NCBI GenBank assembly: GCA_902729315.2
Contig: LR746272.1
Coordinates: forward strand, 13,034,327 to 13,098,326
DNA length: 64,000 bases
Direction of reading: 5' to 3'
Source of the DNA: Spirodela intermedia
Lineage: Eukaryota; Streptophyta; Magnoliopsida; Alismatales; Araceae
The stretch's first letter is position 1; each line of letters starts with the position of its first letter. Under the pieces are notes generated by a model. It worked only from the letters and a program-made list of their open reading frames with translations. It was not told the origin of the DNA and searched no databases. A program made the translations under genes and the position numbers. Shown here one piece after another: positions 1-11,177 of this stretch.

Positions 1-156
1 ATGGGTTGCTCGTGAAAGGAGTGAAGCCTTCCTGTAGGTGTATAAAGAAGGAAGAGAGAGAGAGAGGTGTTGAGTTCGGCAGTCCTGTACGAGAGAGGAA
101 GGTGATGCTCCAGCGGACGTCCTTCGTCCACAGATTTTACTGGCAGAAAGCGTCTA

Positions 157-174
157 CTCTCTCTCTCTCTCTCT
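157..174. repeat. (CT)n microsatellite
   Basis: Perfect CT dinucleotide run. Similar GA runs lie at about 53-66 and 279-296. Confidence 0.9.
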
Positions 175-615
175 AGAGGAATATTTATTGGACTGGGTTC
201 ATAAATAACTCCTGGCTTGCTTGATTGCAGCTCCGGACCATTTCATTCCATTCGACACCCTCCCTTGAACAAGAGGGGAGAGAGAGAGAGAGAGAGGGAG
301 AAGGGAGGAAGGCTGGGAGGGAGAACTGTTCATCCTGTCAGCAGCACCCAGAAGATGAGCCCGTCCCACGTTGTGTGGCATGGCGTGCATCATCCTCTCC
401 TACAGTAAAGGCTGAACTCTGAGGAGAGGGAGGGTGAGAGGCCAGCCCCAGCTATTTAATTACCGCTGCACTGGCACTGTGAACCGCCGCCCCCCCGCGT
501 CTCTTCCTTCTCCACGGCAGACGTACCGGTCAGTAGGCCCCGGGCCAATCCCTCTCTGCCGGCCAATGACCGTCCCTCCCCACCATCCCAAAGGAAAGGT
601 TTTAATGCTGGGGAG

Positions 616-641
616 CCGGGGGGGGTGGGGGGTGGGGGGGT
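616..641 (+). repeat. G-rich tract, possible G-quadruplex
   Basis: Four or more runs of at least four G separated by single T bases, which fits the G-quadruplex pattern. No gene is assigned next to it. Confidence 0.5.
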
Positions 642-1469
642 GTGGAGCCGCCGTTGAGGATGTTGACCTCTGATTGTCAACAAGGAAACATAGCGAGAGA
701 GGGGATGTTTCGTCTGGTTTCTAGCTGAGGGAAGTCAGACCGAGGGGGATCGTCGTCCTCTTCAACTCGTCGAAGAACCGGAGATTCCTGAAGACTACGA
801 AATTGATTATTCATCCATCTGTTCACTCCACGCCGGTGTTCTTTAGTAGGACAATTCGATGAGCTGCGCTGCCGCCACGACGATCGGTCGGCCGCAATCG
901 GCAGCGGATCTAATCAAGATCTCTCCTACAGATTCCCTTTCTCTTTCGATGACCAGCCTCGAGTCGCCGTCTCCGTCTCCAAGCCTTTCTTGTGAGTATC
1001 CGTCCGTGATCGGCGCCAAAAACCACAGCGGCATTGTTATTGTCCTGTCCGCAACCACTGTGGGCCGCTCCGGCGCCGGCTTGGGTCCCGACACAATTTT
1101 ATACGCAGAGTCAGTTAAGCTGGTCGGCGTTTGAAATCAATATCCACACCAAGAGCTTCGCTTTTCCGGGAGGCTGCTCGGATTCCTCCCAAGAAAGCCT
1201 CCGGGCTCGATCTCCGACAGTCAAGAAGCCGAACACCGGCGGCTTGTCTCCTGCAATCTACTGTTTTGACCAGGTTGAGGCGGTGCTCGACGGTGCTCCC
1301 TTTCCCGCGCAATCTTTCAAGTGCCCTTCTCGTCCAGCATCGGCGGCGGGCTGTCGGCCGTCTCGTAACAACGAGAGGCCGACGTAGACGGAGGGGACTG
1401 TTAGCAAGCAGTGCCCGAGAGGGGCAGCCGGCATCGCCGCAGAGAGGATAGAAGAGTAGCGATGACTGG

Positions 1470-1496
1470 AGAGAGAGATAGAGAGAGAGAGAGAGA
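1470..1496. repeat. (GA)n microsatellite
   Basis: Near-perfect GA repeat interrupted by one GATA. Confidence 0.9.
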
Positions 1497-1812
1497 ATCA
1501 TGTCGATGGATTATCGTGCGATGCCGCCAGAGAAAACCGATAGTCAGCCGATCGAGCTCCTTAGATTTGATCACACGACTCGGACTTGACCATTTCAACG
1601 CGGAAACATTCTAGCATGCTGGGCTTAACCATGAGACAAGACCATCCCATAACCCCATAATCTATAATTTGAATGGTTTGAATGCCATATAGTTCAAGAT
1701 TCTTCAATCAAAAAGGTCTGGGTTTGATGACTTCTTTCTCATTTTAAAAATTGAAAGAAAATGTAAAAAAAAAAAAATGGATCAACATCAACGCACGCGG
1801 TTGGCAGAAACC

Positions 1813-1862
1813 CGGGGGTTGGGGGGGGGAGAAGGTGGGGGGAGAAGGGGGGGGGAGGGGGG
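1813..1862 (+). repeat. Long G-rich tract, possible G-quadruplex
   Basis: About 50 bases consisting of six G-runs (four to nine G each) separated by short A/T-containing spacers. It is strongly purine-asymmetric and fits the G-quadruplex pattern. Confidence 0.6.
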
Positions 1863-2825
1863 ATAGATGACAAACAGGAGGTCGTATGGCGGCATGCTGG
1901 AGAATCGGGACGTCCGAATTAAAGTCAACATGGAGAGATGATGGGCAGTGTGGATCTCTTTTATTACGTGGATACGCCGACCACGAACTGACGAAAGCAT
2001 TCATCTTTGCGTCGGATCAAACATGTCGGGCTGGTTGGAAAAAGAAGCCAGGGCGAGCCACCTCGCTGTTACACTCTGACGTGGGCAAGGGGCAGGTGGA
2101 AGGCACGATCGACGCCGTCCACGGCGGAGGGCTCTGGCAGGTCCAGCAGAAGTCCAGTTCTCTCGTCCCATCGGGAAGGTAACTCCGTCCCCAGGGGGGG
2201 GAGGCAACGGGCCCCTACGTCCGTGATGCTAGCAGAAGTTAATGGCGGTGGCCCTCCTCGTTCCCCTCCGAAGGGAGAGAAAAAGCTTGGGCTGTCTACG
2301 TTGGGCACATGGGCGGGTCGCCCTCCGACGGGTCCGTGAGATCTACGTCGTTTCACCTTCATCCATTGCGAAACCTCTCCGGGACAAGCCGAGCCGACAG
2401 ATTCCCGGAGAGGCTAGGCTAGCAGAGAGGCTTCGGCTGCCGGTTCGAGCTTCGCCGCTGCGGGATCTCTCTGGTTCTCGACGTCACTCCAAACCTTTCT
2501 ACATCACTCGAACCTGAAGGCCTCCCAGGAACCCACTTAACAACCTCCACTTCCAGCCGCCCCCACCAGCTTCATATTTTGTTCAGCGAGCAAAATGTCC
2601 AGACAGATCATACGAGAGGACGCTGTCGAGCGGCGGAGAATTCTCCGCCACCCGACCGTCTACCGACAGTGTTGCCACCCTCCGCCAGCTGCCCGCTTCC
2701 GTAGCATGGCCGTCCCCTCTCGCCCCCTAACCGTCTCGTAAAATCCAGGGATTAGACGACGAGCGGCGGCCGAGAAGAAACTCTGAATGCGTCAGCCACC
2801 CTGCGCTGTGTAGCTAGCACGCACC

Positions 2826-3593
2826 ATGGCCGTGGGTGTTTCCCCACCGGCCATACCGGACGGCCCGGCACAGTTTTGCACCTGCGCGGGGGGCACAGCT
2901 CCAGCGGCCCGTCCTCTTGCGCCAAGACTACGACCGCCTCGGGGAGGACAGATTGGTTTGGCTGCAGGCAGCTCACCACCTTTGTCACCGGCCGACTTTC
3001 CTTGTCACCGACATGCCAGAGAGACGAGCTCGTCGTGGGCGGCGACCACCGTGGCTCATCGTAGACCGGGGACCTGCCTACCAGCGGTGGCCCACCGAGT
3101 CCACCGGCCTACACTTTCGTTGAAAAGTCGACCATCGATGGCCGGCACCGGCCCAGGCCGCCTAATTGCCGCCGGAGTGATCCTTGGTCACGAAAGGCCA
3201 GCACAGACAAAGACGGAATCGACGGGGACTGGGCTGATTGGAAACCAAAGGCTAAACCAGTTCAGTCTGTGGTCACGCCGCCATGCGAGGGGGGGTCTCC
3301 GTCTCCACTCTGTCACTGCTCGCATGAAGAAGACAGATGATCAAGACTACAAGACGGCTCTAGATAGAACCAGATCCCCGGCGGCTCGCTGCCCGCAGAG
3401 GCAGCTCTGCAGCTGGCGTGCAGAGGCAGATGCAGCAGCGTCCTCATCGGCGGCGCCACACACCCTCCCCCCGCTCGCTCCAGCGTCCCTAGACGTCCCT
3501 CTCCGTCAGACCCAAACCTGTCGTCGCCATGCCGAGAGCTTCTTGGTCCAGTCACGGAGCTCCCTACCTTCACGATCGCACACGACTAAATGA
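2826..3593 (+). other. Unrecognised 255-codon open frame, coding status doubtful
   Basis: This is the longest open frame in the first 5 kb. The translation is rich in Ala, Arg, Pro and Ser, with no domain, signal peptide or membrane segment that I recognise. It looks like a GC-rich stretch that happens to lack stops. Two overlapping open frames in the next plus frame (2836 and 2876) are of similar quality, which argues against selection on one frame. No family assignment is offered. Confidence 0.15.
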
Positions 3594-6070
3594 GATCATT
3601 ATAAAACGGCGCACGCGTCATTAATCTGAAAAACGTTCTGCCATTTTGCGACAGTTTTAGCACATAAAAAACGAGATTAATATCCGAGAGGTCACGCGGC
3701 CAGACCTCCGGTCAACCGTATCGACACGGCCAGTGAAACCCCAACTTGACTCTCCAAACCTTCTCAGCAGAGGCTGCATCCAGCTGCTCGCCGGCGGTTG
3801 ACCGGAGAAGTGGGAGAGCAGTGGGGTGGGCAAGCGCATCTCCGGAGTCAGAAATCCCCACCGAACAAATGCCTCGTTAGTCCCTGCCGAGGACGACTTT
3901 TAATCGGCATCGGGTTGTACCTGCAATATCCATAAATTGTCCCTCGCAAATGCATACAGAAAACATAGGATGAATGCATTGCATCATCAGGGCCACAGAT
4001 CCAACGTCACAAAGAGCAAGAGTATTATTACTCGCCATTAAACATCTAAGCTGATGCTCGATTCAGATTTTCCTGTCGATGTTCCTCGTTCCAGGCAAGA
4101 ATGGGCAAATCAGCTAAGACATACATGCTCAGTTTAATAAATAAAAAATAAATAAAAGACTAGATATCATTGTTCATTGCAGTGGAGGGGGCAATGGATG
4201 CCGCCCTTCTGCCGTCTTCATTCCAGCAGTCAATTTACAAGCAAGAAGCTGTCGACTTTATGAAATTGCTATTTACCTGACCTGGGCTTATTATTTCTGA
4301 TCATTCTGCACAGATTATTACTCCCCTTGAACATGATTGTGAAAAAAGATAATGATAAGAGGCATAGAGTACACCATCATGTAGCTGCTGAGTGAAAAAG
4401 TTGTCACAGCGACATAAAAATAGATATTCTTGGTGGTTCTGATCAGAAAAGAGCCTCTTACTTTCACACTGGGCTACTCCTCTAAATCCATCAGGAGGTC
4501 CTGTACTTCCTTCCCGAGATTATCACATTGACCTCGTAAAAGGATGAGAAAGGAAGCAAAGTTATCGCCCCTTTATTTATCAATCCACACCAGTCAGGAA
4601 TAAACCATGAACTAAATTGTTTCACAAAAAACCTAGAAACATGTCACTTCTTTTCTTTTTCCCCCAATTTGATGTATAAGTGACATGTGGGCATCAAAAA
4701 AAGCAAAAACAAAAACAAGAACAAAACAAGCAGTGTTATCTCTCGTTGCTTTCTTCACACCAAAGAGCTTTTCACTCGCCATCGATTACTTCGCTACCCA
4801 AGCTAGCCACAAACCCATGAGAAAAAGATGTAGGCTTTTGCACGGAGAAACTGGTTTTGAAGAGATCAGGAGGTTTACAAGGATCGAATGGGAAAATGAT
4901 TTAACAATTTTGCAAATTCGATAGACTTGATGAATTACACCCTCCAGTAGAAACTAGTAGCGAGGAACGATACATGCATTCTTGAGTGAAATGTTATAGT
5001 AATAACTGCATAACTATCGTTCCCATATAAGGAATCTTCCAGCAATTTTAAGATTACAATCAAACATGAGATAATTCTCTTAAATCAAGATCATGATAAC
5101 AGGCATTTATGAAATGTTTAACATTTTCGTTTATGACTCCGCACCTTCAGAGTTTACTAACTTTAGCAAATAGGAAACACATTTCTGCTAAGAATTTTTA
5201 TTCCTGCGACATTGCTACGGTGAATATTTCAAACATTCAGCCAAGAACAGCTCAACTGATTGACTATGCTATCATTGGATGTCAGTTTAACTAGTTCGAT
5301 AAAAAAGCCAATTTCAACGTTGAGTTGATTTTAGCAGCACAATGCGGCACCAATGCTATAAGACTATCACTAAATCGTCGAGTTAAAGTTAGTTCTGAGA
5401 AGCAATACATCAATGACAGTGGCAACTTGTTTGATGGTGCGTCACAAATGAGAAGGTTTGTTTGTTTTCTGCCTTATTCATGAAAATCAAAAAGTAAATA
5501 TAATTAGTGAGAAATTAAACGAGACAGTATAGATACTCGTAGGTTAAACGTTTCATTTAAATCATAAGTAATACTAAATTTCCCTCGTCATTATAGTTTA
5601 TCATTTAAGCGGTAAGATATTATACCAGCACCTATTCCTTTCATGATTGCATGTTTTCTTTGGTTTCACAAAGAATATATATCCGTGTTTGAACACAAGA
5701 CGAATCCCATTAGGTAAGGTTATAATTTCTCGCATAATTTTCAAATTCATTTACTGAGTTACAATATCAGCTTCGAAAATTCAGGGACAACAATCAATCT
5801 CCACTTGAAGAATGAATTTGAACCAAAAAAAGGTATATGGGAAGAGCAGAAATGGGGAAACAATGACATCCGATGATGATGACCCAAAAAAAAGTTAAAA
5901 TAGATATCAAAATATCGAATTGCAGACCTTGTTAAGTTTTCTAAAAGCACTAAATACCAGCCTGAATCATGCTGAGTTGCAGGCTTATCATGCAGAAGTT
6001 CGCTGTTGCCAGCAATAATCTGAGGTGTGGAAAAAAGGCAATAGCCTCCACCTTTATGTTGGGCCTTACG

Positions 6071-6135
6071 AAGCACGCATGACAAGCCCCCAACTCTGCC
6101 CTGGAAAATGGAATGAATCAATAATGTCTTCATAT
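6071..6135 (-). other. Conserved segment downstream of agenet copy 1
   Basis: On the minus strand this segment contains TTTTCCAGGGC and neighbouring sequence that is matched by 10440-10510 downstream of the second copy. It lies about 600 bp past the stop codon. The shared TTTTCCAG|GG could be a splice acceptor of a 3' untranslated exon. Otherwise it simply marks the extent of the duplicated block. Confidence 0.4.
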
Positions 6136-6499
6136 TGAAACTCCTGAGGCAGATACTGTTGTGGATAAACTTAGAATGACCAAAGAATCATTCAGCGAAA
6201 CGAGCAAATAAAACCAGCTTATAATCGAGGAATTGCCTAAACAAGACACATTTCTACGGATAACAATACCTAATGGCATTTGTCTTTGCATTAATCATTC
6301 TCTGTGTACCAGTCCTAACAAGTTCACTTAATTTATATCATAGAAAGGAAAACAACATATAGATGAAGCTATTACAATATACACTTGTAGTCTGCTGGAG
6401 CTTGCGTCCTCACAGAGAAATAATCTGTACAAACTTTTTCTTCCACCAGCAATGTGGCTATAAATTTGTTCTTCACTTTATAACAGCAGCGGGATTTAT

Positions 6500-6734
6500 A
6501 ACTAAGACACTGCAGAGTAGAAACCTTTACAAAGGAAGCGCAGAAGGATTCCACATAAGGAGGCCTAACTTGAAAATTTTCTTACACGATCATTAATATT
6601 CTCAAGAAATGTTAGCCATCCACGCTTCTGCCCGAGTTAATATCCAATGAAGATACAATAAATTCCATTAAGTACAATATGGACACCACATGAATTTTAC
6701 TGATGAGTCGCCTTCTTTGAAGAGACCATATTTC
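6500..6734 (-). pseudogene. Degenerate ENT-domain remnant behind agenet copy 1
   Basis: In the complete paralogue the ENT domain follows the Trp-Ser-Lys motif directly. Here the same motif (Ser-Trp-Ser-Lys-Phe) is followed at once by TAG at 6735-6737. The next ~230 bp keep weak, patchy similarity to the paralogue: a short Ile-His match, then Met-Glu and Ser-Ser. The sequence resumes clear similarity to the paralogue's 3' flank at about 6456-6500 (CTTCACTTTATAACAG against CTCACTTTACAATAG). This is read as an ENT segment that lost its frame after the tandem duplication. A functional ENT exon reached by alternative splicing is not excluded. Confidence 0.4.
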
Positions 6735-7876
6735 CTAAAATTTTGACCAACTAGTAGAGTCGGCATCATCTAAGAGGCCACCTCCATCTAACATGACAGC
6801 AGATAAAGGATAAGAATATAACATATCCAAGTCATTACTACCACTAGAACTACAAACGGATGCACTTCTGTTTTCTGGCTCAATGGGTGTGGTAAAGGAA
6901 CGACTAACATCACCATTTGGTCTTCTTCCCCGCATTTCCGAGTTGGAAAATCCCATTCCGTTGTTCAAGGAAGCATGCATGTTTGTTTCTCCCAGCATTA
7001 TTTTTGGGGAAGCAACAGCATCTACCTTTTCCGGTATAGAATGTGGTTTTTCCGCACAGAAATGCCGCCATTTATTTTCTGTGCCATTGGCTTTCATCTT
7101 CTTGATAACTTTACCACGGGACTCGTGAAAAAATGGGTGTTGTTGCGATCCTCTCCTCTTTCCTCCGATTGACATCAATTTAGGCTCCTCATAAGTGGTA
7201 GTTTCCTCACAATTTTCTGCTCTCACGGATCCACTGGTTCCTTGGCAGCTCACCCTCTTCTGGCACCTACCATTTAATAGCTTCGCACTTTCAGAACTTC
7301 GTACATCCTGAAACAATAAAATAACGGCAATTAGAACGATAAAAGGCCCAAAAATCCAGTATTGAATGGCACAAGCGTTAGAAATTTTTCATGTATCATT
7401 TTTGCAAGTGACATGCATAGTTGATTGAAAAAAACAGAATTAAAATCCAAAAGTTAATCTGAGATCAAAAACATCACCTTTTCGATCACAATCCATCGGT
7501 TATCTTTCCAGCATTGACGGAGTCTGATATCAGATTTGTCGGCATTGAATAACCTAGATGATCCGAGGACTCTAACAGAAAAGCAATTTCCGTCAACTGT
7601 GCTGCACACTTCAGCAAGCTTCCACGACCCATTATCAAAAACCTCAACGATGTCACCCGACATCCAAGTGATAGGATCCTGAACTGATGGAGGGCAGGGC
7701 CTGATAACCTTCCTCGGAACTCTTTCCACAAGTTCAGACATTCCAGATGGAGATGGATCGTACCTGACGCTATAGGTATGCCCATTACCCGAGATGATTT
7801 CAGCACACCACCATGAACCAGAAGGGACTTCTCTCTTGTTCAATACCTCCACCTTAGTTCCTTTCTTATATTTCAT
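6735..7876 (-). CDS. Agenet (plant Tudor-like) protein, tandem copy 1, lacking ENT
   Basis: Two coding exons, 7478-7876 and 6735-7307, joined in phase 0, give 323 aa. Exon 1 (133 aa) holds a pair of agenet/Tudor-like modules. The first starts with Lys-Lys-Gly-Thr-Lys-Val-Glu-Val at the N-terminus and continues to a VPRKVIRP motif; the second contains GDIVEVFDNGSWKLAEV. Exon 2 is low-complexity and keeps a CSSSGSNDLD motif shared with the neighbouring copy. Agenet domains are chromatin-reader folds related to Tudor, so a nuclear role with histones or DNA is expected. The donor is AAAAG|GTGATG and the acceptor TTGTTTCAG|GATGT. The second copy has the same architecture plus a C-terminal ENT domain that is missing here because of an in-frame TAG. 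An untranslated leader exon probably ends near 8562. Confidence 0.75.
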
Positions 7877-8800
7877 GGTTGCAGTGTTTTATGGAATACT
7901 TTGAAAAACCCTGATTCAAACAAAGACGCAAATTTAGTCCGTTGGCATAACCGAGGAGAAGAGACAGTAACGACGATCTTCTCCGATTGAGAGTAACTGA
8001 TAATATCAAGAAGACTTTAAGTCAACGAACTCCAATGTTCAACTACAATGCATAAAAGGGAAAAGTTCAAAATCAGGGAGCACTCGTAGCATCACTAAAG
8101 ACCCGTCGATGCAAACGCAAAAAGACTTATCATAGAGGGAAGGACGGGGAACAGCAAAGCAGATATCGTCTTTAAGGGAAAGGAAGGTTTGACGACGATC
8201 TAAAAGGGAGAACGACACAGGAGGAAAAAGGAAACCGATCAGAGCACACAACACAACATGGCCTAGTATTTAAGGATCACAACCAGATCATCTCGACGAA
8301 AATCAGACCCTCGATACGGTAGCCGAACGATTCTCGCAAATGGGGGAAACAAAAGTAAGACACCCGAGGCCACAGCGAGATCAAATCGACAACAAACCGT
8401 CCCCAGCCGCAAACATTTCTAACCAAGAAAACAAATAAAATATATCGAAAAAATCGGTGGAAATCCCGACCTACATCAACCTCCTCCATCCCAACAAAAC
8501 CATCACACAACGCGAGAGGCGAGAAAAAGAAAAAAAAAAAATCGAGGAGGAGACGCATACCGCGCTACCTTCGCTGGCCCCTCAGTTGCGCTCCCCTTCG
8601 GTATCTCCCCGCCGCCTCGCCTTCCCCCTTGCTTTCTCCCCCTTCTCTCTATTTCCCCCCTTCGCGGTCCTCTTCTCTCCCCAACACGTCTCCTGCAATC
8701 AGGCAGCCGTGGCTGCCAAGCCTCAGCGCATCTTTAACTGCCTCCTCCGCTCCCTTCCTCCACCCGACCCGAACCAATAACCGACCCGGTTCAGGCAGCC
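7877..8800 (-). promoter_or_regulatory. Leader exon, leader intron and promoter of agenet copy 1
   Basis: Upstream of the ATG at 7876 a likely acceptor (GAATCAG|GG) lies at 7911-7912. A likely donor, CGCG|GTATGCG, lies near 8561, bounding an untranslated leader exon in the pyrimidine-rich (plus-strand) stretch 8562-8800. The second copy has the same arrangement (CTACG|GTATGG near 13343), so the 5' leader was duplicated with the coding part. Exact transcription start is unknown. Confidence 0.5.
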
Positions 8801-9790
8801 CGGCCCGTTGCTGACCCGACCGGACACCACGGCTTTGACCAACCGATGGCGAACGGTAACCCTACTTTATTTGGTACGTCTGCCGCACGCATGCCAGCCG
8901 GGTTAGCGGAGCCCCCGCAAGCAAGATCGCCGCCGCCGCGAGGGGGCACTCCTTTCATGCGGCAGAGAGAAAACCGGCGGCGACTTGATATCTCCGGCGA
9001 GATGGGGCGGCGACGCCATGACGATCGACTGCCGGAAAGCCCGCCACGGAAAAACTGGTGGCGGGGCGGCGGGACGGAAGAAGACGACGGGCAGATGGAC
9101 GCAGAGAAGCAGGCGGTTGACCGGCGAAGACGGCAGGACGGTTGGAGGGAGGTAGTTGCGGAGCGAGCAGGTGGGCCCAAACACCACCGGCACCTGCACT
9201 GAATAATTATCAACCTGCGCAGATGCGTTATATTATATTATAATCGCGGCATCGTTTTCACCGCGGAGAGGGATGGTTACCCGGGATCATCCATCCATCC
9301 ATCCCCCACCGAGCAGCTCATTTCTTCCGCAGCTACCAGTTCGTCACCTGCCGCCGGCGGAGGGCCAGAGTTTCTTCGAGTATTGCTCGCAGGGGAGAAG
9401 AATCCAGAGCGCTCGCCCTGTAGATCACCGGCCGGAGGTTGACAAAGAAACAGATAAACAGAAAGTGAGCTCCTGTCCTCGCGGCCTCTGTAAAAAAATG
9501 ACGAGATCGCAGTCTCTGCAGCACTTCTCTGCCCTGGAACCTCTAGCGCTTACCACATGTACTCAATCAGAGGGCACCAGCAGCGGCTGTTCTCTCTGGA
9601 AGCTCCACGGATTCAACAGAGGTTTATGGAGCTGCACAGACTTGATCAGTTCAGAATTCGTGCGTGTCATCTGATGATGAATTGGACTTTCTATCTTACT
9701 TTCTATGACGGATTTTTCCATTTCATATCATGCATGAAATGGTTAAGTCAACCCACATGAAAATGTTAATTCCTTCAAAATCGGAAGCCT
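8801..9790. other. Intergenic, no gene recognised
   Basis: GC-rich up to about 9.2 kb, then mixed. Open frames (for example 8846-9202 and 9273-9674 on the plus strand) are short and match nothing I recognise. A TATATTATATTATAAT stretch lies at about 9230. Confidence 0.5.
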
Positions 9791-9796
9791 TCCGCA

Positions 9797-10240
9797 ATGA
9801 ACACCCACATGAACACCCGAAGCCATGGGAAGCAGAGGTACCAGCGAGGAAGAAAAGGAAAACTGGATTTATGACAGAAGATGACATTGATTCAAAACTG
9901 CAAGCCTCCTCCTTCAGTAAAAACCATAACTAAATCACCAACATGTCATGCGCTGAGCAGTACTCCAGGACCCAAATGAGCACCCAAAAGGGTAGTGAAG
10001 CAGTGGTGGTGGTGGCAGCACGGAAGGAAGATGAAACTGATTTATTGCAGAAATAATAATAATTCGAAATTGAAAAACTTCATCGATAAACCATAACTAG
10101 GTCACCCACATAGATGTATATGTATATGCGCCGAGCAATACTGCAGAACTCAAAAGGAACACCCAAAAATCATAGGAATCAGAGGTAACAGCAAGGAAGA
10201 AAAAGGAAACCGATTAATGAGGGTGATGTCGAACGTTTCT
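9797..10240. repeat. Degenerate tandem repeat, ~170-180 bp period, about 2.5 units
   Basis: Three imperfect units can be aligned by eye. Each carries a GA(A/G)CACCC anchor (9811, 9978 and 10157), followed by an AG-rich segment with GCAGAGGTA-like and GGAAGAAA-like words. The first two units go on to an AAACCATAACTA motif. Spacing between anchors is 167 and 179 bp. It sits between the two agenet paralogues. Confidence 0.55.
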
Positions 10241-10439
10241 TATTTCGCTTTCTTCTGCAACGCAGGAGGCAGGCTCACTCAACCAGCCTGAAATACACGA
10301 ACCAGAGAGATCAATAGTGGCCACAACGTGCCGCATCTTGGGTTATGCGCAGAGAGCTGGAAGGAACATCGCCAGACTAGTTTGGGGAACAGAAAAAGAT
10401 GGCAACCTCCATTGCCATGTTAGACCATAGGTAGCAAGC

Positions 10440-10510
10440 TCTAGAAGCCTCCAACCTGGGCCCTGGAAAATTCATTGGAGCATCAATAACATCCGCAGAC
10501 TGAAACTCCG
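10440..10510 (-). other. Conserved segment downstream of agenet copy 2
   Basis: Counterpart of 6071-6135. On the minus strand it contains AATTTTCCAGGGCCC, followed by sequence clearly related to the copy-1 segment. It lies ~670 bp past the stop at 11178. Confidence 0.4.
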
Positions 10511-11177
10511 CCAGCAAGAGCCAAGGATAAAGCGAATAGAACTAAAGTGAACAGAAGATATGTATATTCGAGGGATCAATTCCGAGTCACATCCATAAAG
10601 AAACAGACTCTAATCGTCCTATCAAAGTTGGTTGGCCAACGACAATATACAGATGTTATCTCCCAAGAAAAATACACTATTTATGTAGGAATTACAACAG
10701 AAAGATAGTCGAAAGTCTGCACAGAGCCGATGAAGAGCCGCAAAGTGTAAAAATTTCTGAGAGCGATTAAGCATATCTGGAAAATATATTCACATGCGAG
10801 TCGTTTCATTCAGCATCACGCAGCAGATTTACAAAAGATTCAGATTTCCATGCTGATTAATCAACTGAAAGTTGAGTGAATGGCACTCTTGTACATAAAA
10901 AAAATTGCGTGATGGGTTACAACTTTCACAAGAAATTCACAAAAAAGCATAGCACATGCTACTGAAAGAGGCTATGATTATAGAACCACCGAAGACAGAT
11001 ATCCCATTGCCATAACAAGTTCTTTGTACAAGTACTAATTGCCATGGTCAATCGTTGTCCACATAAAAGGAGAAAAAAAAACGAGAAATTCTGATCATCA
11101 AATCTGGCTACAACAGCATTCCTCACTTTACAATAGAACTACGATTCCAAGAAGGAACGTGAGACTAAAGGACACTT

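Larger units (their letters stand above)
1..5900. other. Intergenic region without a recognisable gene
   Basis: No open reading frame here resembles a protein family I know. The first ~3.6 kb is GC-rich and holds several GA/CT microsatellites and two guanine-rich tracts. From about 3.6 kb it becomes AT-rich, with only short open frames. Promoter or leader sequence of a gene left of the window is possible at the very start but cannot be shown. Confidence 0.6.

Noticed and set aside
7308-7316. Met-Phe-Gln start for the second agenet exon
   Set aside because: These codons are the splice acceptor region (TTGTTTCAG); both paralogues join exon 1 to GAT in phase.
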